A stretch of 64,000 nucleotides of DNA from Phyllobacteriaceae bacterium (GCA_024742765.1 JANSXT010000001.1:277156-341155), one strand, 5' to 3'; counted from the first letter of the stretch, positions 18,833-29,230 are shown. Numbers and translations are program-made. Notes: generated by a model not told the origin, from the sequence alone.

Positions 18833-19973
18833 AGCCGAGCGAGATTTCGCCCGACAACAGCCTGAGCGCCTCCGAACCGAACAGTTCCCGCCGCCAGCCA
18901 TGCATGGCCGGCACGTCCGCGTCTTCGCCATGCGAGGCGATCTGGTCGAGATGGTCCGACGTGGCGATCACCCGCTGCGCGACATTGTGCTTTTCCGCCG
19001 TCAGTTTGAGCAGCACCTTCAAAAGATCGGCGGCGGCACCGGCGCCCTCGGGCGCGTTCGGCGGACGCGGCACTTTCGGCAGGTCGTCGCGGTCGAGCGC
19101 GGCGACTTCGGCGACCGCGTCGAGAATGGCCGCGCCGGCGGCGGAGCGTTCCATGCCCTTGTGGATGGTGCGCAGCCGCGACAGGGCGCGCGCATCGCGC
19201 GGCTGCTGCTGAGCTGCTTCATAGATGGCATCGTCCTTCAGAACGCGGTTGCGCGGAACGTTGCGCTCGCGCGCCTGGCGCTCGCGCCACGCCGCCAGCC
19301 GCTGCATGACGGCCAGATCGGCAGGCTTGCGCACGCGCATCTTCAGCCGCTTCCAGGCATCCTCGGGCTTGACGTCATAAGTGTCCGGACTGGTCAGGAC
19401 GGCCATTTCCTCGGCCACCCAATGGGCGCGCCCGCGCTCTTCGAGCATCTCCGTCAGGCGCTTGTAGACATCGCGCAGATGGGTCACGTCCGCCAGCGCG
19501 TAATGAAGCTGCTTGTCGCTCAATGGCCGCAGCGCCCAGTCGGTGAAGCGTGAGGTCTTGTCGATATGGGCGCCCGAAATGCGCCGGACCAGCTGGTCAT
19601 AGGCAATCGCATCGCCGAAGCCGAGCACCATCGCGGCCACCTGCGTGTCGAAGATCGGATGCGGGACGTGGCCGCTCAGATTGACGAAGATCTCGATGTC
19701 CTGCCGTGCCGCGTGGAACACTTTGACCACGCTTTCATCGCCCAGAAGCGCAAAAAGCGGCGCCAGATCGATGCCGTCGGCCATCGGATCGATCAGCACG
19801 GCCTCCTCGTCACTGGCCACCTGGACCAGGCACAATATGGGCCAGAACGTCGTCTCGCGGACGAATTCGGTGTCGATGGTGATGTGGTCATGGGCGGCCA
19901 TGCGCGCGCAGACCGCTTCGAGCGCCGCCGTCGTGGTAATCGGCTCAGGCGCTGATTCATGGGTGTCCGTCAT
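18768..19973 (-). CDS. rnd: Ribonuclease D
   Basis: 401 residues. This 3'-5' exonuclease matures tRNA and other small RNAs. The DEDD exonuclease domain shows Exo I DTEFVRE, Exo II in FHAARQDIEIF and Exo III in HYALADVTHLRDVY (DEDDy). An HRDC domain follows around residues 210-290. The ATG overlaps the upstream MFS stop as ATGA. The tail beyond residue 380 (ATVDLTADRQSPGPH) lies wholly inside ppx antisense and is probably dispensable. Confidence 0.94.
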   Translation of the reverse strand: MTDTHESAPEPITTTAALEAVCARMAAHDHITIDTEFVRETTFWPILCLVQVASDEEAVLIDPMADGIDLAPLFALLGDESVVKVFHAARQDIEIFVNLSGHVPHPIFDTQVAAMVLGFGDAIAYDQLVRRISGAHIDKTSRFTDWALRPLSDKQLHYALADVTHLRDVYKRLTEMLEERGRAHWVAEEMAVLTSPDTYDVKPEDAWKRLKMRVRKPADLAVMQRLAAWRERQARERNVPRNRVLKDDAIYEAAQQQPRDARALSRLRTIHKGMERSAAGAAILDAVAEVAALDRDDLPKVPRPPNAPEGAGAAADLLKVLLKLTAEKHNVAQRVIATSDHLDQIASHGEDADVPAMHGWRRELFGSEALRLLSGEISLGFSDRRIATVDLTADRQSPGPH

Positions 19974-21250
19974 GGGTGCGGGTCCTTAGCCGAGGTCTGG
20001 CCGCTTGTCGAACCGTTTTCGCCGTCGGCGCCGTTGCTGCCGCGCGCCATGCGCGTGAAGACCGGCGATGTGCGCAACAGCCACGAGAACGGTCCGCGCG
20101 CATCGGCGGGCACCGGACCGCGCGCCCGCATGCGCCAGATGGTCGCCACGATCAGCGCGCCATGGACGACGCTTGTATAGGTGAACAGCGCGTCGGGGCC
20201 GAACGCCTGCACGAAGGCGGACGAGGCGTAGGGGCCGATCGAGGCGCCAAGCGAGAAGAAGAACATCAGCCCGGCGGCGACCATGACATGCTGGCCGGGC
20301 TTGGCGTGGTCGTTGGCGTGCGCCGCCGAGAGCGAATAGAGCGGCAGTGCAAACGCGCCGAACAGGAAGATGCCCAGATAGTTGAGGACCGGCGATGTGC
20401 CCGCTGCCAGCGACAGGAACAGGCCGGCCGCGACAGCGCCCGCGGTCGTAAACATCAGCACGGTGCGTCGGTCATACCGGTCCGAAAGGTAGCCGAGCGG
20501 ATATTGCAGCACCGCGCCGCCGACAATGCCGACGCTCATGAAGATCGCCACATCGGTGATCGAAAGGCCGATCCCCTCCGCATAGAGCGGGCCGATCAGC
20601 CGGAATGCGCCATTGGTCGCCCCGATCGTCACGCAGCCGATGCAGGCCAGCGGCGACAGGGTCCAGATGCCCTTGAGATCGAACTTGAATTCGGCCGGCG
20701 GTTTGGGATTGGACCGGTCGGCCAGCGAGACAGGCACGAGCGAAAGCGTGATCATCACGCACATGACCGCAAACAGGACGAACCCTTCGGTCCCCAGAAC
20801 CGGCAGCAGGAACTGCGCGCCGGTGACAGCGAAAATGTCGACAATGCGATAGACGGCCAGAACCCGCCCGCGCGTCTCATTGGCAACGCCGGAGTTGATC
20901 CAGCTTTCGATCGTCGTGAACAGGCCGGCAAAGCAGAAGCCGACGACGAAGCGGATGATGATCCAGGCGATCGGATCGATGATGATCATCAGGAAGAGCG
21001 TGCCCGATGCGGCAATGGCGGCGAGCGCGGCAAAGGTGCGGATGTGCCCGACCGCGTTCAAAAGCCGCGTGATGTAAAGGCAACCCAGAAGAAAACCCGT
21101 GAAATAAGCGGTGCCCATCAGGCCGATCAGCGAGGTTGAAAACCCTTCCTGCGCGCCGCGAATGGCGATCGCTGTGCCCTGGACGCCATTGCCGGCAAGC
21201 AGGATGCCGGCGGCAATGAAGAGCGGAATGAGCGGGCGAAGGGCGTGCAT
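19970..21250 (-). CDS. MFS transporter (YcaD-like)
   Basis: 426 residues with twelve predicted membrane helices and the MFS loop 2-3 and 8-9 motifs (GYLSDRYDRRTVL). The overall pattern, including IRGAQEGFSTSLIGLMGTAYFTGFLLG and FTTIESWINSG, resembles the YcaD subgroup of the major facilitator superfamily. Substrate is unknown. The C-terminal tail of about 35 residues is hydrophilic. Its stop overlaps the rnd start by ATGA, so permease and RNase D are co-expressed, a pairing without an obvious metabolic logic. Confidence 0.88.
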   Translation of the reverse strand: MHALRPLIPLFIAAGILLAGNGVQGTAIAIRGAQEGFSTSLIGLMGTAYFTGFLLGCLYITRLLNAVGHIRTFAALAAIAASGTLFLMIIIDPIAWIIIRFVVGFCFAGLFTTIESWINSGVANETRGRVLAVYRIVDIFAVTGAQFLLPVLGTEGFVLFAVMCVMITLSLVPVSLADRSNPKPPAEFKFDLKGIWTLSPLACIGCVTIGATNGAFRLIGPLYAEGIGLSITDVAIFMSVGIVGGAVLQYPLGYLSDRYDRRTVLMFTTAGAVAAGLFLSLAAGTSPVLNYLGIFLFGAFALPLYSLSAAHANDHAKPGQHVMVAAGLMFFFSLGASIGPYASSAFVQAFGPDALFTYTSVVHGALIVATIWRMRARGPVPADARGPFSWLLRTSPVFTRMARGSNGADGENGSTSGQTSAKDPHP

Positions 21251-21340
21251 GGTGAGCCAGCCAGTGAAATGCGGCGGCGATTGTTATGCCGCCACCGCAT
21301 CCACCTTGCCAGTCATATTGTGAAGAATGCTCTGGATGAA

Positions 21341-22792
21341 TCAGTTGGCGATGCCCTCAAAACCCAGCGCCTGCTCGGCGGCAAGGCCAATCGCCAGAAG
21401 CCGCCGGTCCGAGAAGGCCGGGCCATCGAACTCCAACCCGACCGGCAGGCCCGATGCGGTCACGCCCATCGGCAGGCTTAACCCGGGCAGGCCTGCGTTG
21501 GAGCCGGGGTCGGTGTTGGCGATGTAGGTGTTGAACGTGGGCACCGTCTCGCCATTGAGATCGACTTCCATGTCCGAAGACTCAATCGGCCGGGCCGGCA
21601 GCTTGGTCGTCGGAAACACCAGCGCGTCGATACCGTTTTCAAGGAAGGTCTCGGCATAGATGGCCTGCATGTGCGGGCGAAAGTCGCGCATCGCCGCCTG
21701 ATAGACCTCATCGGGGATCGCCTGTTCGCCAAGAACCAGATTGTCGAAAACGAACTTCACATCGGGACTGGCGATCTGTGCCGCGACCTCATCGAGGCTG
21801 ACGCCTGTGCGATTGTTGTCAAGGAACCGCGCCAGATCGCGCCTGACCTCCCAGAGCGCCAGCGGAAAGCCGACTTTGGCGTTGAGTTCCATCAACCCGG
21901 GCAATTCCACCTCGACAAAGGTGGCCCCTGCTGCCTCCAGCTTCAAAAGCGCCGAATCGAACACGGTCTGCAATTCCGCATCAAGTCCGGCCACGAACGC
22001 GGCCGGCAGGCCGAATGTGACATTGTTCAGATCGGCGGCTTGCATCGAGCCTTCGACGCCGGTGATCACGCTGTCCATCAGCATCAGATCGCGCACCGAG
22101 CGCGCCATCGGTCCGGCCGTATCACGCGTTGCCGAGATCGGTACGATGCCGACTTGCGGATAGCGTCCGCTGCTCGGTCTGAGCCCGGCAATACCGTTCA
22201 GCGCGGCCGGAATGCGCACGGACCCGCCCGTATCGGTGCCAAGCCCGGCAGCGACAATGCCGGCTGCGACCGCCGCGCCCGTGCCGCCGGACGAGCCGCC
22301 GGCGAACATGGTCGGGTCCCAGGGATTGCCGACGGCGCCGAAGGCGGCATTGTTGGAGGTGATGCCGAAGGCAAGTTCGTGCAGATTGGTCTTGCCAAGC
22401 ACGATGGCACCGGCCTGGCGCAGCCGCGCCACCACCGTCGCATCGGCCTCCGGCACCCAGTCCTGCAGCGCCGGCGTCCCTGCGCTGGTGGCAAGCCCGG
22501 CAACGGCGATATTGTCCTTCACGCCGATCACGACGCCATGCAGCGGGCCTTTCGGTGAAGCCGTGTCGGCCGTTTGCGCCGCCGCCATGGCTCCCTCGGC
22601 ATCAAGCGTGATAAAGGCATTGAGCGCCTCTTGCTCTGCCGCCATTTCCAGCGCCTGTTCCACCGCTTCGGCCGCTGTCATCTCGCCTGCCATGATCGCG
22701 TCGGCCATAGCCGTTGCGTCCGCTCCAAGGCTTGTCTGGGCCCAAAGCGCGAGGGCAAGGCCCGCCGCCACGCCGGTTATCGATTTGCGCAT
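21341..22792 (-). CDS. Exported amidase-signature hydrolase
   Basis: 483 residues. The amidase-signature triad is intact: Lys about 92 in VIGVKDNI, cis-Ser about 168 in GGSSGG, and nucleophile Ser about 191 in GTDTGGSVRIP. Unlike GatA and most cytoplasmic amidases it begins with a clear signal peptide (MRKSITGVAAGLALALWAQTSLGA), so it acts in the periplasm. The start is supported by GGGAGGTG seven bases upstream; the same frame extends to 22885 without ribosome site. It is not GatA. It follows the LuxR regulator gene by 43 bases and may be its target. Confidence 0.9.
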   Translation of the reverse strand: MRKSITGVAAGLALALWAQTSLGADATAMADAIMAGEMTAAEAVEQALEMAAEQEALNAFITLDAEGAMAAAQTADTASPKGPLHGVVIGVKDNIAVAGLATSAGTPALQDWVPEADATVVARLRQAGAIVLGKTNLHELAFGITSNNAAFGAVGNPWDPTMFAGGSSGGTGAAVAAGIVAAGLGTDTGGSVRIPAALNGIAGLRPSSGRYPQVGIVPISATRDTAGPMARSVRDLMLMDSVITGVEGSMQAADLNNVTFGLPAAFVAGLDAELQTVFDSALLKLEAAGATFVEVELPGLMELNAKVGFPLALWEVRRDLARFLDNNRTGVSLDEVAAQIASPDVKFVFDNLVLGEQAIPDEVYQAAMRDFRPHMQAIYAETFLENGIDALVFPTTKLPARPIESSDMEVDLNGETVPTFNTYIANTDPGSNAGLPGLSLPMGVTASGLPVGLEFDGPAFSDRRLLAIGLAAEQALGFEGIAN

Positions 22793-22835
22793 GATCACCT
22801 CCCATCTGGTTCGACGGGGAAGTCTTGCCCGCCGT

Positions 22836-23627
22836 TCAGTCGGGCGCATCCCCGTTTTCGGGGAGATCGGCCGCAAGACAGGCACTCACCAGGGCCGTGC
22901 GGCCCCGGCAACCGGTTTTCTGGAACATTGCCTTGAGATGGCTGCGCACGGTCTCGGTCGAGATGTCGAGTGCAAGGGCGATCTGCGCATCGGTCTTGCC
23001 GTGGCACAGTTCCGCCAGCACCTCGGTTTCGCGTCCTGTCAGGCCATGTTGCGCTGCATGGTGTGCGGCGATGGCGGAACCGGATTGCGGCAGGGCAAGC
23101 CGTTCCGCGGCACGTTCGGCATAGAGTTCACCGACAAGCTGCAGCATTTGCACATCGGTGCGATCGAAATTGCCGGCGCGGCGCGAACGCCAGATCCTCA
23201 AATCACCCAGATGCCGCCCACCCGACGAGCGCGGGAGGCAGGCATGAAAATTCATGCCGTGCGTCAGGCCGTCGACCGCAAGAAAATCGTTGAAGAATTC
23301 GGTCTTTTCGAGCGCGCCTTGCTCCATCACGTCGTTGACGTGCATGGCCCGACCGGCCCGACGCATCGGCGCCGTGATCGGGTCGTTGAACTGGAAATGG
23401 GCGCTGTAGGCGGCGATGTTGCCGGTGTCCATGTTGATGGTGACGGCCTGGTCGTCAGCCACGGCCGCATCGTCGAACACAAACGAGGCAAAATAGTCCG
23501 CCCGGAACAATTCCATAAGCCGGTAGCCCAGCGACTGGCGCATCACCGCCAGCGGCACTGGTTCCTGCAAGGTGCGGATGACGGCATGCAGATCGGCAAT
23601 TTGGCGTTCAGAGAATGAGTGGCCCAT
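22836..23627 (-). CDS. LuxR-family transcriptional regulator
   Basis: 263 residues. The C-terminal LuxR HTH is clear: LTGRETEVLAELCHGKTDAQ followed by ALDISTETVRSHLKAMFQK. The N-terminal 190 residues look like a GAF-type sensor domain rather than a receiver; no phospho-acceptor Asp pocket is seen and I cannot identify an acyl-homoserine-lactone pocket. AAGGAG lies seven bases before the ATG at 23627, deciding the start over 23633. It precedes the exported amidase on the same strand and is divergent from aspS. Confidence 0.85.
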   Translation of the reverse strand: MGHSFSERQIADLHAVIRTLQEPVPLAVMRQSLGYRLMELFRADYFASFVFDDAAVADDQAVTINMDTGNIAAYSAHFQFNDPITAPMRRAGRAMHVNDVMEQGALEKTEFFNDFLAVDGLTHGMNFHACLPRSSGGRHLGDLRIWRSRRAGNFDRTDVQMLQLVGELYAERAAERLALPQSGSAIAAHHAAQHGLTGRETEVLAELCHGKTDAQIALALDISTETVRSHLKAMFQKTGCRGRTALVSACLAADLPENGDAPD

Positions 23628-23802
23628 CGGCATTCTCCTTCCCGCAAGCATGGGCAAGGGCACACGGGCTGTCAAATGCAGGTCGGGCCGCCGCGCCATG
23701 CTTGACAAAAGCGGATGCGCATGCGCTTTTCCGCCCGTTTTCCCGAACAGGCGATTGCGCGCGGCATCAGCGCCGCAGCCCTGATCCACAATGAGGCCAG
23801 TC

Positions 23803-25602
23803 ATGCACCGTTACCGCAGCCACACCTGTGGCGCCTTGCGCAAATCCGACGCCGGCTCGACCGTCCGGCTCGCGGGCTGGGTTCACCGCGTGCGCGACCA
23901 TGGCGGCGTGCTGTTCATTGATCTGCGCGACCATTACGGCATCACCCAGATCGTCGCCGACCCGGACAGCCCGTGCTTCGCCAAGGCCGAGACGGTTCGG
24001 TCCGAATGGGTCGTGCGCATCGATGGCGCGGTCAAGGAACGCGCCGCCGATCTCGTCAATGCCGACCTGCCGACCGGCGAGATCGAACTTTACGCGCGTG
24101 ATCTCGAAGTGCTGTCGAGCGCCGAGGAACTGCCACTGCCGGTCTTCGGCGAGCCCGACTATCCCGAGGACATCCGCCTCAAATACCGGTTCCTGGACCT
24201 GCGCCGCGAGACGCTGCACGACAACATCATGACGCGCACCAAGGTGATCGCGTCCATGCGCAAGCGCATGGAAGAGGCCGGCTTTGCCGAATTCTCAACG
24301 CCGATCCTGACCGCGTCGTCGCCCGAGGGCGCGCGCGATTTCCTTGTGCCTTCGCGCATTCATCCGGGCGAATTTTACGCGCTGCCGCAGGCGCCGCAGA
24401 TCTACAAGCAGTTGCTGATGGTTTCGGGCTTTGACCGCTATTTCCAGATCGCGCCCTGCTTCCGCGACGAGGACCCGCGCGCCGACCGGCTGCCGGGGGA
24501 ATTCTACCAGCTTGATCTGGAGATGAGTTTTGTCGAGCAGGATGATGTTTTCGCCGCCATGGAACCGGTCGTTCGCGGCGTCTTTGAGGAGTTCGCCGAC
24601 GGAAAGCCGGTGACACCTGAATTCCGCCGCATCCCCCATGACGAGGCGATCGCCAAATATGGCACCGACAAGCCGGACCTGCGCAACCCGATCACCATGG
24701 AAGATGTCTCCGAGCATTTCCGCGGATCGGGTTTCAAGGTGTTCGCCAACATCCTCGCCAACGACGATAAGGGCGCGGTCTGGGCGATCCCTGCGCCGAC
24801 CGGCGGCAGCCGCGCCTTTTGCGACCGGATGAATTCCTGGGCGCAGGGGCAGGGCCAGCCCGGCCTTGGCTACATTTTCTGGCGTGAGGAAGACGGCCAG
24901 GTGACGGGCGCCGGACCCATCGCCAAGAATATCGGCCCCGAACGCACAGAGGCGATCCGCCAGCAGCTTGGCCTGAACGCCGGCGATGCCTGCTTCTTTG
25001 CCGCCGGCGATCCCAAAAAGTTCGCCGGTTTTGCGGGCGATGCGCGCACTCGTGCGGGCGAGGAACTCGATCTGGTCGATCGCGACCGGTTCGAACTGGC
25101 CTGGATCGTCGATTTCCCCTTCTTTGAATGGGACGAAGAGGAAAAGCGGGTCGATTTCGGCCACAACCCCTTCACCATGCCGCGCGGCGGGCTGGAAGCG
25201 CTGGAAAACGAGGACCCGCTGACTATCAAGGCCTGGCAATATGATCTGGTCTGCAACGGGTTCGAGATCGCCTCGGGCGGCATCCGCAACCATCTGCCGG
25301 ACGTGATGGTCAAGGCGTTCGGCATTGTCGGCCTCGACAAAGAGGTCGTCGAGGAGCGCTTTGGCGGCTTGTTCCGCGCGTTCCACTATGGCGCGCCGCC
25401 CCATGGCGGCATGGCCGCCGGTGTCGACCGGATCGTCATGCTGCTGGTCGGCGCAAAGAATTTGCGTGAAGTGACGCTGTTCCCGATGAACCAGCAGGCG
25501 CAGGATCTGCTGATGGGCGCACCGGCCGAAGCCAGCCCGGCTCAATTGCGCGAACTCAATTTGCGCATCAATCCGCAGGCCAAGGCGCAGACCGACTCAT
25601 AG
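23803..25602 (+). CDS. aspS: Aspartyl-tRNA synthetase
   Basis: 599 residues, the bacterial AspRS length including the GAD insertion. It begins [13 protein letters not shown], the common start in this group, with GAGG six bases upstream; an ATG at 23791 is less likely. The anticodon-binding OB fold covers residues 1-110. Class II motif 2 is [10 protein letters not shown] and motif 3 is GVDRIVML. In many alphaproteobacteria this enzyme is non-discriminating and works with GatCAB on tRNA-Asn; the sequence alone here does not settle that. Confidence 0.96.
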   Translation: MHRYRSHTCGALRKSDAGSTVRLAGWVHRVRDHGGVLFIDLRDHYGITQIVADPDSPCFAKAETVRSEWVVRIDGAVKERAADLVNADLPTGEIELYARDLEVLSSAEELPLPVFGEPDYPEDIRLKYRFLDLRRETLHDNIMTRTKVIASMRKRMEEAGFAEFSTPILTASSPEGARDFLVPSRIHPGEFYALPQAPQIYKQLLMVSGFDRYFQIAPCFRDEDPRADRLPGEFYQLDLEMSFVEQDDVFAAMEPVVRGVFEEFADGKPVTPEFRRIPHDEAIAKYGTDKPDLRNPITMEDVSEHFRGSGFKVFANILANDDKGAVWAIPAPTGGSRAFCDRMNSWAQGQGQPGLGYIFWREEDGQVTGAGPIAKNIGPERTEAIRQQLGLNAGDACFFAAGDPKKFAGFAGDARTRAGEELDLVDRDRFELAWIVDFPFFEWDEEEKRVDFGHNPFTMPRGGLEALENEDPLTIKAWQYDLVCNGFEIASGGIRNHLPDVMVKAFGIVGLDKEVVEERFGGLFRAFHYGAPPHGGMAAGVDRIVMLLVGAKNLREVTLFPMNQQAQDLLMGAPAEASPAQLRELNLRINPQAKAQTDS

Positions 25603-25611
25603 GCCGGCGCC

Positions 25612-26217
25612 GTGTCCGAGGGCTTCCGGATCGTTGCCGGCTTTCCCGAAGCGCTGAGGCGCGAAGCCGCTGCGCTCTATTTCGACGCCTTCGCAGCGAA
25701 GTTGGCGCCGATAATGGGCCGCGACGGTCGGGCGCAGGCGTTCTTTTTTGATGTTCTCGATCCCGATTTCTGCCTCTCCGCCGTCTCGGGTGATGGCACA
25801 AGGCTTCTGGGCCTTGTCGGGTTCAAGACCGCCGACGGTGCCTTGACCGGCGGCGGCATGGCCGATCTGGCCCGCCACTACGGCTGGCTGGGGTGTGTTT
25901 GGCGCGGGCTGCTTCTGACGCTGCTTGAGCGCGAACTGGAGCCGGGCATCTTCCTGCTCGACGGCATTGCCGTCGCGCCCGATGCGCGCGGTCTGGGGAT
26001 CGGCACGGCGCTGCTCGACGCGGTCGAAAAGGAGGCCGTAAGCCATGGTTGCCCGACCATCCGGCTCGACGTGATCGACACCAATCCGCGCGCCCGGGCG
26101 CTTTATGAGCGGCGCGGCTATGAGCCCGTGTCGGTGGAGCAGCTTGGCCCGCTGCGCCATTTGTTCGGCTTTGCCAGCGCGACGCGGATGGAAAAGGCGG
26201 TGGGCCGGGCCACATAA
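25612..26217 (+). CDS. GNAT family N-acetyltransferase
   Basis: 201 residues from a GTG ten bases after the aspS stop. The acetyl-CoA-binding motif A appears as IAVAPDARGLGIGTALLDAV, and motif B as VIDTNPRARALYERRGYE. The N-terminal half is less conserved and includes a glycine-rich loop (GGGMADLARHYGW). Substrate unknown. Close spacing to aspS suggests co-transcription. Confidence 0.85.
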   Translation: MSEGFRIVAGFPEALRREAAALYFDAFAAKLAPIMGRDGRAQAFFFDVLDPDFCLSAVSGDGTRLLGLVGFKTADGALTGGGMADLARHYGWLGCVWRGLLLTLLERELEPGIFLLDGIAVAPDARGLGIGTALLDAVEKEAVSHGCPTIRLDVIDTNPRARALYERRGYEPVSVEQLGPLRHLFGFASATRMEKAVGRAT

Positions 26218-26240
26218 AGCCGCCCGGCCGCTGATGGCGT

Positions 26241-27422
26241 CTACTGGTTGGCGGTGATCGACACGGCCAGCGTCGAGATCAATGCCTGCGGCGCACTCAT
26301 CGCGGCGGCCATGATCTGGGCGACCGGCACCGCGCTCGTCGGCTCGGCGGCGATGCGCAGCGAGCCCGGATCGTCGAGGAACTGGCCGATCGCGGCGGTT
26401 GCCTCGGCGGCAAAGGCCGGGTCCTGCAATTGCGACAACCCGATCGGCAGCATCCCCTTGGCCATGGCGATCACGTTCTCGCGGTTCATGCCCTGCTGCT
26501 CACCGACGAAATCCAGAATGCGGTTGGTCAGCGAATCGTCCCTGATCTCGATGCTGATCGCGTTGATCTCGATCTGTTGCATCAGGCCGAGCATGGCCAT
26601 GTTCATGGCTTCGGCATTCTGGTCGGCCATCTGCAACTGCATCTGCTGCATCGCGCCGACCAGTTCGGTCGTGTAGCCGCCAATGTCGAACGCCATTTCG
26701 AGCGCTGCGGCATCGTCGACATCATAGACCATCTCGTCGAGCGCCATGCGGCCGCTGCTGGTATCCCAGGACCCCGACGAGGTGACCGTGCCGCGCAGTT
26801 CTTCATAACCGAGCGCGGCCATGGTCTCGCGCGCCCGCGCCTCGGGCAGCTTGGTCATGTCGGCGACCATGCCGTCCACCTGCGCGTCGAAATTCATCAC
26901 GCCGCCCGGCTGGTACCCGTCCATGGTGGTGCTGGCGCCTTCCATCGAAAAGATCGTACCTTCGGCGTCCGAGACGGTCAGCGCGCCGGCGCGGGCCGAT
27001 TCGAACAGGCCCGATCGCAGGATCGGATCGGTCACTTCGGGCCCGGCGATCAGGTAATCATTGATTTCCCCGCCCTCGAACTCGACCGTCACGCCATCGG
27101 TCGTCTGCGAGATGGGCGCAATGGCGATGCGGTCCACCAGATAGGAGCCGCCATCGGCCTCGGTCACGTTCTCGAGCACATAATCGCCCAGCGGGAACGG
27201 GTCGGTATCCGGCGTCGCGCGCATTTTCAGCCCGGCGATCGCCACATCGTCGCCGTTGGTCTGAACGCCCGCCGCTTCGAGCTTGATGCCCTGCAGCGCA
27301 AATTGCGTGGCCAGTCGCTCGAACACCTCCGCACCGTCAATATCGGCGAGCGCCGGCGGAGCGAATGCGGTCACGGTCAGCGCGATGGCCGACGCGGAGA
27401 GCAGCGGACGGGAAAAGATCAT
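26241..27422 (-). CDS. Exported hypothetical protein
   Basis: 393 residues. A signal peptide (MIFSRPLLSASAIALTVTAFAPPALA) leads a mature protein rich in acidic residues and beta-type segments, with a Met/Gln-rich central stretch (MQQMQLQMADQNAEAMNMAM). I do not recognise a named domain, though similar length secreted proteins are common in Hyphomicrobiales. AAGGAT sits six bases before the ATG at 27422, preferred over the ATG at 27437. It is convergent with the GNAT gene and divergent from the esterase. Confidence 0.8.
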   Translation of the reverse strand: MIFSRPLLSASAIALTVTAFAPPALADIDGAEVFERLATQFALQGIKLEAAGVQTNGDDVAIAGLKMRATPDTDPFPLGDYVLENVTEADGGSYLVDRIAIAPISQTTDGVTVEFEGGEINDYLIAGPEVTDPILRSGLFESARAGALTVSDAEGTIFSMEGASTTMDGYQPGGVMNFDAQVDGMVADMTKLPEARARETMAALGYEELRGTVTSSGSWDTSSGRMALDEMVYDVDDAAALEMAFDIGGYTTELVGAMQQMQLQMADQNAEAMNMAMLGLMQQIEINAISIEIRDDSLTNRILDFVGEQQGMNRENVIAMAKGMLPIGLSQLQDPAFAAEATAAIGQFLDDPGSLRIAAEPTSAVPVAQIMAAAMSAPQALISTLAVSITANQ

Positions 27423-27633
27423 GGATTTATCCTTCATTTGAACCAGGGGCGTGTCCTATCCGATCCCGATCCGGACCGGCTGTGCACAAATACACAAGGC
27501 TTTGGCGTGCTGGCGCGATCTAAAGGGCCGAATCCAACACCAATATGGCAGCCTGTCTTTTGTGATGTGGCACAGGACGCAAGAAGGTTCCAACACTTGC
27601 CGCAAATCAGCTATAGGACAATCGGTTGAACCT

Positions 27634-28530
27634 ATGGGCGCACTTTCTCCGATGAACATCTTCCTGTCCGCACGCATCATGCCGGTCCTGCGGCCGGTCC
27701 CGGTTTGGCTTGCGACCCTTTTGGCCGTCATGATCCTGGTTCTGGCGGCCACGCCACCGGCACAGGCCATGCGCACCCATGACGGGCTGACCTATTCGCA
27801 AGGCCTCAAGCTGGATGTACATGTCCCCGAGCAATCGCGGCGCGGCCTTTTCGCCCGCAAGCATCCGGTTGTGCTCTATGTCCATGGCGGCGGATGGGTG
27901 AAGGGCGACCGCAAGCGCGTCTTCTCCATGCCGCAATGGCTGACCTCGCGCGGCTATATTTTCGTTGCCATCGACTATCGCAAGGTGCCCCGGACGGACA
28001 TTGACGGCCAGGTGCGCGATGTCACGGCGGCCATAAGCTGGGTCCGCCGCAACATCCGGCGTTACAATGGCGATCCCAACCGTGTCGTCCTGATGGGCCA
28101 TTCGGCCGGCGCGCATTTGTCCGCGCTGGTTGCGGCGCAAGGCAAGGCCAACGGTCTGCGCGGCGTTATCCCCAACGATGTGCAGGCCTATGATCTTCTG
28201 GCCTATGCGACCAAGCGCGGCTCGATCGGCCCGATGTTCGGCACCGCCTTCACCAACGAACCGCCCAACTGGATCCGCTGGTCGCCATCCACCCACGCCA
28301 AGCGCGGCGGCCGGCTGCCGCCGCACCTGATCCTTTATTCGCGAAGCCAGGGCGAACGGCGCCGGTCGATCTCCATCGGCTATGCGAACCTGCTCAAGGG
28401 GCGCGGCACCGATGTGAACGTCTTCCATGGCACCGCCTATTCGCATGGCGCCATCGCCGCGCGGCTCGGCCGGCCGGGCGACCGGGCGACCGCGGCGATT
28501 GAACAGTTTTTGGCCCGCGTCACACGCTAA
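27634..28530 (+). CDS. Exported or anchored alpha/beta hydrolase (carboxylesterase-like)
   Basis: About 298 residues. After an N-terminal hydrophobic segment ending TPPAQA comes an alpha/beta hydrolase domain. The HGGGW oxyanion motif occurs in LYVHGGGWVKGD and the nucleophile elbow is GHSAGAH, as in hormone-sensitive lipase and kynurenine-formamidase-like enzymes. A candidate catalytic His is in AYSHGAIA. The substrate is unknown. The start is uncertain: ATGs at 27634 and 27652 both lack a strong ribosome site, and the frame runs open to 27451. Confidence 0.83.
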   Translation: MGALSPMNIFLSARIMPVLRPVPVWLATLLAVMILVLAATPPAQAMRTHDGLTYSQGLKLDVHVPEQSRRGLFARKHPVVLYVHGGGWVKGDRKRVFSMPQWLTSRGYIFVAIDYRKVPRTDIDGQVRDVTAAISWVRRNIRRYNGDPNRVVLMGHSAGAHLSALVAAQGKANGLRGVIPNDVQAYDLLAYATKRGSIGPMFGTAFTNEPPNWIRWSPSTHAKRGGRLPPHLILYSRSQGERRRSISIGYANLLKGRGTDVNVFHGTAYSHGAIAARLGRPGDRATAAIEQFLARVTR

Positions 28531-28561
28531 CGACGCCACACCCAAAAAAGGCGGACGAGTT

Positions 28562-29230
28562 TTGGCCCATTTCCTGATCACCGGCGCCGCGCGCGGCATT
28601 GGCCATGCGCTGGCGAGTGAAGCGCTCGCACGCGGCCATGACGTGACCGTGTCCGTACGCGCCGATGCCGATATGTCCCGGGTTCCCGAAGGCGCCGACA
28701 CAATCGTCTTCGACGTCCTCGATGGCGCAGCGGTGGCCGCCGCTGCTGCGGAAGTCGACCGCCCGGTCGATATCCTGATCAACAATGCCGGGATCATCGG
28801 CCCGGCCCGGCAGTCGACGCTCGACATGGATTTTGACGGGTTTGCCGAAACGCTGTCCGTCAACACGCTGGCGCCGCTGCGCGTGTCCCAGGCCTTCCTG
28901 CCGCATCTGCGCCGCAGCGACCGGCCGCGCATCGTGACCGTTTCGTCGGCGATGGGCCGGATGAGCTACCAGAAATCGGACAGGATCGCCTATCGCGCCT
29001 CCAAGGCCGCGGTGAACAAGGTGATGCAGGGTCTTGCGACGGACCTGCGTGCCGACGGCGTTGCCGTCCAGTGCGTTCATCCCGGCTGGGTGCGAACCGA
29101 CATGGGCGGCCCGGAGGCCGATATCGACGTCTAAGAGAGCGCGCGCGGCATCATCGATCGCGCCGAGGCGCTCGCAATGGTCGACACGGGCGGTTTCGTC
29201 AATTACGACGGAACGGCAATTGACTGGTAG
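28562..29230 (+). pseudogene. SDR oxidoreductase (C-factor-like) with premature stop
   Basis: From a TTG start (AAGGCGGA upstream) the frame encodes an SDR with TGAARGIG, NNAG and catalytic YRASK. It reads to TAA at 29132-29134, giving 190 residues. Directly after that stop, in the same frame, the sequence continues about 31 codons to TAG at 29228 as ESARGIIDRAEALAM and GGFVNYDGTAIDW, which is the usual C-terminal end of C-factor/CsgA-type SDRs. So one nonsense codon, not a frameshift, removes the final dimer-interface region. The catalytic core is retained, so partial function cannot be excluded; a sequencing error is the other option. Confidence 0.75.
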
